Origin: Nocardia nova NBRC 15556
GTDB lineage: Bacteria; Actinomycetota; Actinomycetes; Mycobacteriales; Mycobacteriaceae
DNA: 55,105 nt
Assembly: GCF_001613005.1 (NCBI RefSeq)
Contig: NZ_BDBN01000072.1
Location: 1-55,105, forward strand
Direction: 5' to 3'
Below, piece by piece: positions 22,568 through 30,855 of this stretch. Every line of letters begins with the position of its first letter. The first letter of the stretch is position 1. The notes under the pieces were generated by a model, which was given only the letters and a program-made list of their open reading frames with translations, was not told the origin of the DNA and searched no databases. The position numbers were made by a program, and so were the translations under genes.

Positions 22568-24676
22568 TCAGTGGGTGATCAGCCGCCAATCCTCGGGCAG
22601 GTTGGCGGCGGTCACCTGCTCACCGTCCACTGCCAGATCCACCGCAGTTCCGCCGAGGCGCAGATCGGTGAGCTCTACCCTGCCCCAGCGCGCGGGGACA
22701 TGCGGCAGGACGGTCACCGTGCGGTGCGGCACGTCGGGTTCGAGCCCCAGGAACGAACGGACCAGCAACAGCGGCGCGGCGCTGGCCCAGGCCTGCGGGG
22801 AACACGAGGTCGGATACGGCACCGGCGCCGAGAAGCGGGAGCGCTGAAAACCACAGAACAACTCGGGCAGCCGGCCGCCGAAAGCGGTTGCGGCGTCGAG
22901 TAATCCGTTGGACAACCGGGTGGCCAGCCCGACCGCGCCCGGGATGTGGCGGTAACGCAGCAGACCGGCGACCGCGATGGCGGTGTCGTGCGGCCAGACC
23001 GAACCGTTGTGATAGCTCATCGGATTGAACGCGCCCATCCCGGAAGACAGTGTGCGCAAACCGAATCCGGAGTCCATCTCCGCGGTCGCCAGATGGTGCA
23101 CCAGTTGTTCGGCGTGGTCGTCGGTGACGATGCCCGACCACAGGCAATGGCCGACATTGCTGGTGAGCGCATCGACGCGGCGCTTGTTACCGTCCAAAGC
23201 GACCGCATACCAGCCCTTTTCGGGAATCCAGAAGGCTTCGGCGAATTTCGTGCGCAATTCGGCGGCATGTTCGCGCAGCTTCCCGGCCTTGTCCGACTGC
23301 CCGAATTCCTCGGCCAGTTCGGCCCGGGCCAGGATCGCCGCATAGACGTAGCTCTGCACCTCACACAGCGCGATCGGCGCCTGGGCGAGATGTCCGGCCG
23401 CGTCGTTGATGCCGTCGAAGCTGTCCTTCCAGCCCTGGTTGATCAGGCCGCGGTCGGTCGCGCGCTGATATTCGACGAAGCCGTCACCGTCGCGATCGCC
23501 GAAGTGCGACATCCAGTCGAGGGCCGCGTCCGCCGCCGGCAGCAGCGTCTGCACCGCCTCCGGCGACGCGCCCCAGCGCCGGGTCTCGGCCAGCAGCATC
23601 ACGAAAAGTGGTGTGGCGTCTACGGTTCCGTAGTACACCTCCCCGCCCAGGGCCAGTCCGCCCGCCGGTCCGCGGCGGATCTCGTGCATGATCCGGCCCG
23701 GCTCCTCCTCGGTCAGCGCGTCGACCTGCTGGCCCTGCATTTCGGCCAGCTGCTGCATGGTGCCGAGTGCGAGCGAGGAGTCCAGCGGCAGCGCCATCCA
23801 CGCGGTGAGCAGCGAGTCGCGGCCGAACAGCGTCATGAACCACGGTGCGCCGGCCGCGACGAAGGTGCGATGCCGGCGTTCCTCGCGAATCTGCAGTGCG
23901 CCCAAATCGCTTTCGGTGCGCTGCAGAATGGCGGTGAGCTGCGGATCACCCGTGGTGAGTTTGGTGGCGGTGTCACGCCAGGCCGCCATCTTGCGGCCCG
24001 GTTCGCTGCTGCGATAGTGCTCGCCGGGGCGCAGGGCGACATGCACCCGCTGATTGGCCACGGTCGGCTGCGCGAGGATCTCGGTCTGCCAGCGGCCGGT
24101 GGCGGGCACGACGATGCGCCAGGTCAGCGAGCCGGGCAGCACGGTCGGGAGCTCCGAGGAGGACACCGCCAGGCCGCGTGCGCGATCGGAGCGGTCGTTG
24201 AGCAGCAGTTCGTTGTCGGTGACCAGTATTTCGGCGCGTCCGTGCCCGGCCCGGCCCTCCTTGACGGCGAACAGATCCACGAAGTCGGCGTCGGCGCGCA
24301 GCTCGAGCACGACGGCCGTGGGTTCGCGGCCGAGATTCTCCAGGATGACCGTTTCTCGCATCCCGTCGGCGACGAGTCGTTCGCGCACCACCAGGAGACT
24401 GGAATCGGCGGCGCCGGACCGCGGCGGCCGCCGCAGGATGAAGCGCGCGGTGAATGCCTCGGGGCTGAGCACCGACAGCGGTTCGAGCCGCTGCCCGTCC
24501 ACGCGCAGCTCCCACCGCGACACCACCCGGGCGTCGCGATAGAACAGGCCCTGCGAGGTTCCCGATTCCACATCGCCGACCCGGTCGGACAGGCAGAAGG
24601 TGCTGCCCTCGACCAGCGTCACCGAACCGTTCAGCAGGGCGGGTTCGCCGCCGTTGAGAGGTGAGGGCCCGGTCAT
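22568..24676 (-). CDS. Glycogen-debranching-type glycoside hydrolase (amylo-alpha-1,6-glucosidase-like)
   Basis: The protein has 702 residues. An N-terminal beta-domain (about residues 15-210, with SDRVGDVESGTSQGLFYRDA and LEPLSVLSPEAF) matches the glycogen-debranching N-terminal family, and an (alpha/alpha)6 barrel follows (APWFMTLFGRDSLLTAWMAL, YGTVDATPLFVMLL, INQGWKDSFDGI, YHNGSVWPHDTAIAVAG). Such proteins are called amylo-alpha-1,6-glucosidases in many actinobacteria, although the substrate of this subgroup is often untested. Candidate acid residues are the Asp of QGWKDS and Glu of LPELFCG. There is no signal peptide, so it should be cytoplasmic. No glycogen genes flank it; the upstream region carries two inverted repeats that may be operators. 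Confidence 0.85.
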   Translation of the reverse strand: MTGPSPLNGGEPALLNGSVTLVEGSTFCLSDRVGDVESGTSQGLFYRDARVVSRWELRVDGQRLEPLSVLSPEAFTARFILRRPPRSGAADSSLLVVRERLVADGMRETVILENLGREPTAVVLELRADADFVDLFAVKEGRAGHGRAEILVTDNELLLNDRSDRARGLAVSSSELPTVLPGSLTWRIVVPATGRWQTEILAQPTVANQRVHVALRPGEHYRSSEPGRKMAAWRDTATKLTTGDPQLTAILQRTESDLGALQIREERRHRTFVAAGAPWFMTLFGRDSLLTAWMALPLDSSLALGTMQQLAEMQGQQVDALTEEEPGRIMHEIRRGPAGGLALGGEVYYGTVDATPLFVMLLAETRRWGASPEAVQTLLPAADAALDWMSHFGDRDGDGFVEYQRATDRGLINQGWKDSFDGINDAAGHLAQAPIALCEVQSYVYAAILARAELAEEFGQSDKAGKLREHAAELRTKFAEAFWIPEKGWYAVALDGNKRRVDALTSNVGHCLWSGIVTDDHAEQLVHHLATAEMDSGFGLRTLSSGMGAFNPMSYHNGSVWPHDTAIAVAGLLRYRHIPGAVGLATRLSNGLLDAATAFGGRLPELFCGFQRSRFSAPVPYPTSCSPQAWASAAPLLLVRSFLGLEPDVPHRTVTVLPHVPARWGRVELTDLRLGGTAVDLAVDGEQVTAANLPEDWRLITH

Positions 24677-24823
24677 CGCGCATCACCCACTCGGGGGTGT
24701 CGCGGCGCCGCGGTAGGCACGGTAGATCGTTTCGTCGACTCGAACATCACCATCGCGAACGGCTCCTCCCTGATCACCGGCGACAACCGATCCGGCTCGA
24801 GGTTTGCGTGGGCCTATCCGACA

Positions 24824-24855
24824 ACGTTCGCACGAGAACGTCTCGATCATCGAGA
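24824..24855. promoter_or_regulatory. Two adjacent inverted repeats upstream of the debranching-enzyme gene
   Basis: ACGTTC-N6-GAACGT (24824-24841) is directly followed by TCTCGAT-C-ATCGAGA (24841-24855). Both are perfect dyads in the 268-bp gap between the alkB stop and the hydrolase start, about 150-180 bp upstream of the latter. They could be operators for a dimeric repressor, or the second could form a small hairpin. No regulator gene is adjacent. Confidence 0.4.
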
Positions 24856-24944
24856 GTAACCGCTGAACGGTGCTCGGCACGGCCAATCCCTCGACCAGGT
24901 CGCAAATCCGCGCTGTGGCACGGCACGGCGCATCGCCGAAAAAC

Positions 24945-26126
24945 TCAGCGCGAGCGCTCGCCAGTCCCCTCGATCGGCTGTTTGCGCCGCGTTTTGACGT
25001 TGACCAGGCCGAGGTCACCGCCGTAGTGGGCCAGCACGCGAGGATCGATCACGGCGCGCCACAGCGGCGGCACCGCGGCCAGCAGGACCATCCCGGCATA
25101 GCCCATCGGAAGCTGTGGCGCCTGCTCGACGCTGCGCAAGGTCTGGTAGCGGCGACCCGGATTCGCGTGGTGGTCGCTGTGGCGCTGCAGATGGAACAGG
25201 AAGATGTTGGTGACCAGACTGTCGCTGTTCCAGCTGTCGCGCGGCGAGCAGCGCCCGAATGTGCCATCGGCGCGGCGCACGCGCAGCAGGCCGTAGTGCT
25301 CGACGTAGTTCACCGTCTCGAGCAGACAGGCGCCGATCAACGCCTGCAAGGCCAGCCACGGGATCACCCGCGGACCGAAATACAGGATCATGGCGCCGAA
25401 CAGCACGACGCTCATCGACCAGGCCTGCAACAGATGGTTCTCGTAGCTGAACCACCGTTTTCCCCTGCGTGCCAGGCGGTCTCGTTCGAGCCGGAACGCC
25501 GAGCGGAGCCCGCCGAACATGCTGCGCGGCAGGAACACCCACAGGGACTCGCCGAAGCGGGCGCTGGCCGGGTCCTCCGGTGTCGCGACGCGCGCGTGAT
25601 GGCCGCGATTGTGCTCGACGAAGAAGTGCCCGTACGCGGACTGCGCCAGGGCGATCTTCGACAGCCACCGTTCCAGATGCTCGGACCGGTGGCCGAGTTC
25701 GTGCGCGGCATTGATCCCGATGCCGGACACCACTCCGAGTGTGATGGTGAGGCCGAGTTTGTCGACGAACGACAGCCCCGTGTCCACCCACAGATAGCCC
25801 GCGATGAACAGGCCGAGGAATTGCATCGGCAAGAACAGGTAAGTGCACCAACGGTAGTAGCGGTCGTTGGAGAGCGCTTCGTAGTCCTCGTCGTGCGGAT
25901 TACTGCCGTCGTTCCCGATCGCCCAGTCCAGCAGGGGGATGACCACGAAGACGATGATCGGCCCGATCCACCAGAACACCGGTGAGCCGGTGACTACCAC
26001 CAGCGGTCCGGGGAGCAGGGCACAGGCCGGTGCTATCAACCCCAGCATCCAGAGGTAGCGCTTGGGGTCGCGGGCACGGGTGTTTTCGAAGATCGCCATG
26101 TACTTCTCGCTATCCAGAAGTGACAC
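24945..26126 (-). CDS. alkB: Alkane 1-monooxygenase (AlkB)
   Basis: The protein has 393 residues and six predicted membrane helices. All histidine boxes of the non-haem di-iron membrane hydroxylases are present: HELGHR, HNRGHHARVATPEDPASA, and LQRHSDHHA, plus the AlkB-specific NYVEHYGLLR. It hydroxylates terminal carbons of medium-chain alkanes using electrons from rubredoxin. The GTG start at 26126 lacks a good ribosome-binding site; an internal ATG at 26099 (AIFENTRARDPKRY) has GAGAAG upstream and is an alternative. Unusually, no rubredoxin, rubredoxin reductase or TetR regulator gene follows; the electron donor must come from elsewhere. Two tandem 23-bp repeats lie just upstream. Confidence 0.95.
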   Translation of the reverse strand: MSLLDSEKYMAIFENTRARDPKRYLWMLGLIAPACALLPGPLVVVTGSPVFWWIGPIIVFVVIPLLDWAIGNDGSNPHDEDYEALSNDRYYRWCTYLFLPMQFLGLFIAGYLWVDTGLSFVDKLGLTITLGVVSGIGINAAHELGHRSEHLERWLSKIALAQSAYGHFFVEHNRGHHARVATPEDPASARFGESLWVFLPRSMFGGLRSAFRLERDRLARRGKRWFSYENHLLQAWSMSVVLFGAMILYFGPRVIPWLALQALIGACLLETVNYVEHYGLLRVRRADGTFGRCSPRDSWNSDSLVTNIFLFHLQRHSDHHANPGRRYQTLRSVEQAPQLPMGYAGMVLLAAVPPLWRAVIDPRVLAHYGGDLGLVNVKTRRKQPIEGTGERSR

Positions 26127-26149
26127 CAGATCGAGAATGCGGCCGCGCG

Positions 26150-26195
26150 AAGCGGCGCCGGCCTGAAATATGAAGCGGCGTAGGCCTGAAACATT
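26150..26195. repeat. Tandem 23-bp direct repeat upstream of alkB
   Basis: Two head-to-tail copies (26150-26172 and 26173-26195) of AAGCGGCGNNGGCCTGAAAYAT agree at 19 of 23 positions. They lie 24-70 bp upstream of the alkB GTG, where an operator would sit, and spacing is close to two helical turns. No other copy is seen in the window. Confidence 0.55.
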
Positions 26196-26321
26196 CAGAG
26201 TAGCCGCTCCTCCCAGGCTGTCCAGAGATCAGCGAAAAAGACCTACAGACGTGCAGATACCCCGAAATCGCCAAGGTATGACAGCAGTTTTTCGGACTGG
26301 GGTCTCGATCCGAGACGACGC

Positions 26322-26352
26322 GACGCCGCCCACCCTGTCGGCGGGCGGCGTC
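26322..26352 (-). terminator. Hairpin after first lipase gene
   Basis: GACGCCGCCC / GGGCGGCGTC (26322-26331 and 26343-26352) with an 11-nt loop, 11 bp after the stop of the lipase gene ending at 26364. The downstream tail is not T-rich, so this would be an L-shaped or intrinsic terminator without a U-tract, as often in actinobacteria. Confidence 0.55.
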
Positions 26353-26363
26353 TGCCGGGCTCG

Positions 26364-27680
26364 CTACGGTAGGGCGCCGCAATTGGTCGGCGCGGGCAGA
26401 CCGGCCAGCCGATCGGTCATCCATGAATGCGCGGTCATCAGCGACGGGAAATAGGCCAGGTCGTGGGTGCCCACGACGCCGGTGATAGCGGGCAGTTGCG
26501 GATTCGCGTCCAGCTGGACCGGAGTGCCGCCGGCACACCACCCGGCGGCCACGGCGCGAACCGGTGGATACGGTGTGCCTTCGTCGTTCACGGCCGAGGC
26601 GATGAGCACGGGCATCGTGGGCGCGATCGTTCCGATGCGCTGTTCGTCGAACGCCGCTTTCAGCGCCGGCGACCGGTCGATGAGAGCGGTGAGAGGTTCT
26701 CCGCTATTGGTGATTTGCGTTATTCGCCGTATTTGAATGTCGAGTGACGCGGCGATAGCGCACTTGTCCAGCGCGTCGCGCATCAGCCCTTTACCCGCGT
26801 CGTTGATTTCGGCATCGAGGATCGGCCGCGTTTCGGGATAGTCGGCGGCGATACCGTTGAGGGTGAACGGCGCGGCGGATCCGACACCGGGCTGGCCGTA
26901 GTTGTAGCCGATGAAATTCTCGGGGTCGACGATCGGGCCGCCGATGTAGGCACCACGCACGTTCAGTTCGGGTGCGTAGCTCGATTGCAGTTCGGCGGCC
27001 CCGGCCGAGGCCATACCGCCCTGGGAATAGCCGAACAGGATGACCGGCGAATGCGGATTCAGTCCGGTGCCCGGCAGCTGCAATGCGGCACGGGCGGAAT
27101 CGAGTACGGCATACGCCTGAGCCTTCCGGTTGAGGAAGTCGTGCACATCGGGCGTGCCCAGTCCGTGATAATCGGTCAGCACCACGGCCATACCGCGGGC
27201 GAGCAACGAGGCCAGCGCGATGACGTCGTATTCGGCGATGACGTCGTACGGCGGCCGGAACTGGGCCAACTGCGGCAGCACCTTCGACGGCGCGCACTGG
27301 TCGCCCTGGCCCTGAGAGCCGACGCCGTAGGCGACCAGCGGACGTTCGCCCGGTCCGGTCCACGGCACCACCGGCTGTAGATACGTCGCCACCACCGCGG
27401 TCGGGGCATCGTGAGTATCGCTGCTGAGATACATCATTCGCGTCGACGCCGCCGGCACGACACCCGGCTGGCCGGGTGCCGACAAAGCCAGCGCCGCCGG
27501 TTGGGTACGAAGGATCGCGCCCGGCGGCATCGGCGGTGGCGGCGGCGGTATGTAGAAATCATCGGCGGCGACCTGCGTAGCCGGTTGCGGCGACGCGGGT
27601 GGCGCCGATATCGCCGCGCCCGCGATGACGACGAGCGAGCCGAACAGAACTGCGTTCCATCTGCGGATCAAGCCCCTCAC
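26364..27680 (-). CDS. Secreted LIP-family lipase
   Basis: The protein has 438 residues and a GTG start with AGGGAAGG upstream. Residues 1 to about 30 form a Sec signal peptide (RGLIRRWNAVLFGSLVVIAG). The alpha/beta-hydrolase nucleophile lies in GYSQGG (Ser about 217), the acid is probably in ASAVNDEGTPY and the His in VVGTHDLAYFP. This is the fungal-type secretory lipase (LIP) family common in mycolic-acid bacteria, acting on triacylglycerols or other esters outside the cell. A proline-rich segment (FYIPPPPPPMPPG) follows the signal. It is clearly a tandem duplicate of the next upstream gene, 104 bp away. Confidence 0.9.
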   Translation of the reverse strand: MRGLIRRWNAVLFGSLVVIAGAAISAPPASPQPATQVAADDFYIPPPPPPMPPGAILRTQPAALALSAPGQPGVVPAASTRMMYLSSDTHDAPTAVVATYLQPVVPWTGPGERPLVAYGVGSQGQGDQCAPSKVLPQLAQFRPPYDVIAEYDVIALASLLARGMAVVLTDYHGLGTPDVHDFLNRKAQAYAVLDSARAALQLPGTGLNPHSPVILFGYSQGGMASAGAAELQSSYAPELNVRGAYIGGPIVDPENFIGYNYGQPGVGSAAPFTLNGIAADYPETRPILDAEINDAGKGLMRDALDKCAIAASLDIQIRRITQITNSGEPLTALIDRSPALKAAFDEQRIGTIAPTMPVLIASAVNDEGTPYPPVRAVAAGWCAGGTPVQLDANPQLPAITGVVGTHDLAYFPSLMTAHSWMTDRLAGLPAPTNCGALP

Positions 27681-27784
27681 GATCGATCCTTCCCTGCGTT
27701 TTCAGCGGATATACATCGAGCGTCGAGCGATCGAACATCGGTGGCCCGGGTGGGGGTCTGCGGCCTCTCCGGGCACGTCGGCCG

Positions 27785-29107
27785 CTACGGCAACGCGGCG
27801 CAATTGCTCGCCGCGGGTGCCGCCGCGAGCCGATCGGTCAGCCACATCTGCGAGGCCGCCAAGGACGGGAAGAAGGCGAGATCGTGGGTGCCGACGACGC
27901 CGGAAATCGGCGGAAGCTGGGAGTTCGCATCGATCTGCACCGGGACGCCGCGACTGCACCACGCGGCGGCCACATCTCGGATGGGCGCGTACGGCGCGCC
28001 CTCGTCGTTCTTCGCCGAGGCGATGAGCACCGGCGCCGACGGCGTGCCGCCGCCGATGCGCTGATCGGCGAAGGCCTGGCTCAACGCCGGGGAGCGATCG
28101 ATCACCGTGGTGAGTGGCTGTCCGCTGGAAGTGAACTGGGCCGTCTGCCGCTGCGGATTGTCGATCGATACCGCGATCGCACATTTGTTCGCGGCGTCGC
28201 TCAGCAGCGCCTTGCCGGCATCGTTGAGTTCGGCGTCGAGTTCCGGGCGCGTCTCGGGGTAGTCCGCCGCGATGCCGTTGAGTGTGAATCCGACCGCGCC
28301 GGACAGGCTCGGCTGGCCCTCGTTGAAGCCGATGAAGTATTCGGGATCGACCACCGGCCCGCCGATGTACGCGCCACGCATATTCAGTTCGGGCGCATAA
28401 CTCGGCTGCAATTCGGCCGCACCGGCCGAGGCCATACCGCCCTGGGAGTAGCCGTACACGATGACCGGCGGCCGCGGCCCCAGACCGTTGTTCGGCAACT
28501 GCTCCGCGGCCCGCGCCGCGTCGAGTACCGCATAGGATTGCGCTTTCCGATTCAGGAAGTCGTGCATTTCCGGTGTGCCCAGCCCGTGGTAATCGGTGAC
28601 CACGACGGCCATACCGCGCGACAGCAGCGAATACAGCGCCAACACATCGTATTCGGCGATGACGTCGAACGGCGGCTGGTATCGGACGAGCTGCGGCAGC
28701 AATTTCGAGGGCGCGCACTGGTCGCCCTGGCCCTGCGTTCCGACCGCGTACGCGACCAATGGGCGGTCACCGGGACCGGTCCACGGCAGCATCGGCTGCA
28801 GATACGTTCCCGTCACCGCGGTCGGCGCGTCGTGCGTGTCGTTGCTGAGATACATCATGCGTGTCGAGATCGCCGGGACGACGCCGGGTTGTCCCGGCGC
28901 CGAGAACATCAGCGATGCGGGCTGAGCTCGCACGATGGCTCCCGGAGGACCGGGGGGCAGGGGCGCCGGCGGAACGTAGAAATCATCATCGGCGGCGGCC
29001 TGCGCCGGAGGCTGCGTCCAGGCATGCGGCGCGGAAACCATTCCGCCCGCGACGGCGATGAGAGCTCCGAACAAGACAGCGGTACAACTGCGTATCCGGC
29101 TCCGCAC
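27785..29107 (-). CDS. Secreted LIP-family lipase (tandem paralogue)
   Basis: With the GTG start at 29107 (AAAGGA 7 bp upstream) the protein has 440 residues; the frame extends to 29152 but the extra residues precede the signal peptide RSRIRSCTAVLFGALIAVAG. Motifs mirror those of the downstream lipase: GYSQGG nucleophile, ASAKNDEGAPYAP, VVGTHDLAFFPSL, and the same DFY(I/V)PP segment after the signal. The duplication is old because third positions and many residues differ. Probably co-transcribed with the downstream copy. No lipid-uptake genes flank them. Confidence 0.9.
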   Translation of the reverse strand: MRSRIRSCTAVLFGALIAVAGGMVSAPHAWTQPPAQAAADDDFYVPPAPLPPGPPGAIVRAQPASLMFSAPGQPGVVPAISTRMMYLSNDTHDAPTAVTGTYLQPMLPWTGPGDRPLVAYAVGTQGQGDQCAPSKLLPQLVRYQPPFDVIAEYDVLALYSLLSRGMAVVVTDYHGLGTPEMHDFLNRKAQSYAVLDAARAAEQLPNNGLGPRPPVIVYGYSQGGMASAGAAELQPSYAPELNMRGAYIGGPVVDPEYFIGFNEGQPSLSGAVGFTLNGIAADYPETRPELDAELNDAGKALLSDAANKCAIAVSIDNPQRQTAQFTSSGQPLTTVIDRSPALSQAFADQRIGGGTPSAPVLIASAKNDEGAPYAPIRDVAAAWCSRGVPVQIDANSQLPPISGVVGTHDLAFFPSLAASQMWLTDRLAAAPAASNCAALP

Positions 29108-29263
29108 GATTCGTCCTTTCCTGAGCTTCGGGATGCCTATCGGAACGAACAAACGGATCTCGACAGTACCGAAAAAGACGGATCGATCTTCGGTGAATCA
29201 GAATGACACTCGGCGTGTCTCGCTAATTACGGGCTAATGGCTTGTCAGGAGGCGGAAGACGGG

Positions 29264-30073
29264 TCAGCTCTGGGCGGCGCGACGGTAACCGCGAATGGCG
29301 ACGGCGCCGAAAACCACCATCAGCCCCACCGACCACGCCACGGTCTGCAATACCGGAACCAGCAGCGGACCACCGAGAGTGAAGTCGCGCATCGCCTCGA
29401 TGGCGCAGCTCATCGGCTGAGCCCGCACGATCGGTTGCAGCCGGCCCGGATAGTTCTGCACCGGCACGAATCCGGAATTGAAGAACATGCCGACCAACAC
29501 CACGATCGCGAACAGCTGCACCACCTTGTCACCGGCGCTGCTCACCCCGACCGCGATGACCAGCGGGGTGAATCCGGCGATCACGATCACCGGTACCAGC
29601 AGGACGCCGATCGCACCGCCCCAGCCCTGCTGGAACCGCAGGCCCAGCGCCATGCCGACGGCGACGACCACGACCGTCGCCGCGAACGCGCGGGCGCATT
29701 CGGCGGCCAGCCGGCCGGACAGTCCGGCCCAGCGATGCATCGGAAGCACCCAGAATCGGCGCAGCAGACCGCTTTCCCGCTCGGCGTACAACGACATGCC
29801 GGTACCCATCGCGCCGTACATCGCCCCGGCGACGGCGATCATCGGCACGAACCCGTAGATCGGGTCGGCCCCGCCGGCGGCGCCGAGGGATTTGTCGAGC
29901 ACCAGGTCGTACATGAGCAGCAGCAGAATCGGCAGCACCAGCGTGCTGGTGATCACCTCCGGCTGCCGTGACCAGCGCCGCAGCAGGCGACCGGTCTCGA
30001 TCAGGGTCTGCGACCACAGATCACCGATCCGGGAGCCGAGCACGGGAGAATCGTCCACAACGGTCGCACTCAT
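29264..30073 (-). CDS. ABC-2 type exporter permease (DrrB/C-like)
   Basis: The protein has 269 residues and starts MSATVVDDSPVLGSRIGDLW, with six predicted membrane helices (such as VIVIAGFTPLVIAVGV) and NSGFVPVQNYPGRLQPIVRA, the typical extracytoplasmic loop of DrrB-like permeases. The ATG overlaps the stop of the preceding permease by 4 bp. The set ATPase-permease-permease matches daunorubicin-resistance exporters. Placement after the siderophore synthesis genes and the iron box upstream of the ATPase suggest siderophore export; this is inference. Confidence 0.88.
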   Translation of the reverse strand: MSATVVDDSPVLGSRIGDLWSQTLIETGRLLRRWSRQPEVITSTLVLPILLLLMYDLVLDKSLGAAGGADPIYGFVPMIAVAGAMYGAMGTGMSLYAERESGLLRRFWVLPMHRWAGLSGRLAAECARAFAATVVVVAVGMALGLRFQQGWGGAIGVLLVPVIVIAGFTPLVIAVGVSSAGDKVVQLFAIVVLVGMFFNSGFVPVQNYPGRLQPIVRAQPMSCAIEAMRDFTLGGPLLVPVLQTVAWSVGLMVVFGAVAIRGYRRAAQS

Positions 30074-30855
30074 CGCCGGTGCCCTTCCGCTCGCACTGCC
30101 AGGACCACGGCGACCACCAGCAGCACCGCGATCCAGATCGCGGCCACGCCGAGTTCGGCGGGGTACTTCCCCGCCGCCAGTCCGCGCAGCGCGTCGGTGA
30201 TCTGCGAGACCGGCTGATTGCGTACATACGGCTGGATCCAGCCCGGAAAACCCTGCACCGGAACGAACCCGGTGGAGGTCATCACGAGCAGCAGTTGCGG
30301 GCCGAACAGGACGGTGCCGCTGAGTTCGCTGTTGCGGGTGATGGTGCCGAGCGCGTCGGTGGCGATCACGAGCGTGGTGCCGAACGCCAGCACCACCAGC
30401 ACGAAGACCAGCGTGGAATCCGCGCCGTGGAATCGGAATCCGAAGATCGTGCCGATGATCAGCGCCCCGGCGAAGGCGGCAACGGCGCGCACCAGATTCG
30501 CCGACATCCGAGCGGTCACCGGAACCCACGGCGGCACCGGCATCGCCCGCAGCCGGGTGGCCATGCCGCCGACGACCTCTCGCGCCGCCCGGTCACCGGC
30601 GAACATGGAGGTGAAGAACATGGCGAAGACCGCGATCAAGGGCAGCAGGTACTGCGCGTAGTCGATACCACCGGCCTCCATCGACTGCCGCAGCGGCACG
30701 TAGAAGCAGACGAAGAACACCACCGGCGCGGCGAAGGCCAGCACCAGATCGCCCTCGCGCAGCGCGGTGCGAATCATGCGGCCGCTCAAAGCCGTCCATT
30801 GCAGCCCGGCCGGAACCCGGAACAGTTCGGGGGTTTCGGTGCTCGCCGCGGTCAT
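30070..30855 (-). CDS. ABC-2 type exporter permease (DrrB/C-like)
   Basis: The protein has 261 residues and starts MTAASTETPELFRVPAGLQW. It has six hydrophobic segments and the loop STGFVPVQGFPGWIQPYVRN, parallel to the GFVPVQNYPG loop of the next gene, so the two are paralogues that likely form a heterodimeric membrane domain. ATG overlaps the ATPase stop by 4 bp (ATGA) and its own stop overlaps the next start, implying translational coupling through the three-gene set. Confidence 0.88.
   Translation of the reverse strand: MTAASTETPELFRVPAGLQWTALSGRMIRTALREGDLVLAFAAPVVFFVCFYVPLRQSMEAGGIDYAQYLLPLIAVFAMFFTSMFAGDRAAREVVGGMATRLRAMPVPPWVPVTARMSANLVRAVAAFAGALIIGTIFGFRFHGADSTLVFVLVVLAFGTTLVIATDALGTITRNSELSGTVLFGPQLLLVMTSTGFVPVQGFPGWIQPYVRNQPVSQITDALRGLAAGKYPAELGVAAIWIAVLLVVAVVLAVRAEGHRR

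Noticed and set aside
20439..22589. Minus-strand open frame of 716 codons opposite the M13 peptidase
   Set aside because: The plus strand has an intact M13 catalytic site and signal; the minus frame has no domain and is a shadow.
29182..29263. Small inverted repeat (GACAC/GTGTC) between lipase and exporter genes
   Set aside because: A 5-bp stem is below what chance gives in such DNA, so it is not called as a terminator.
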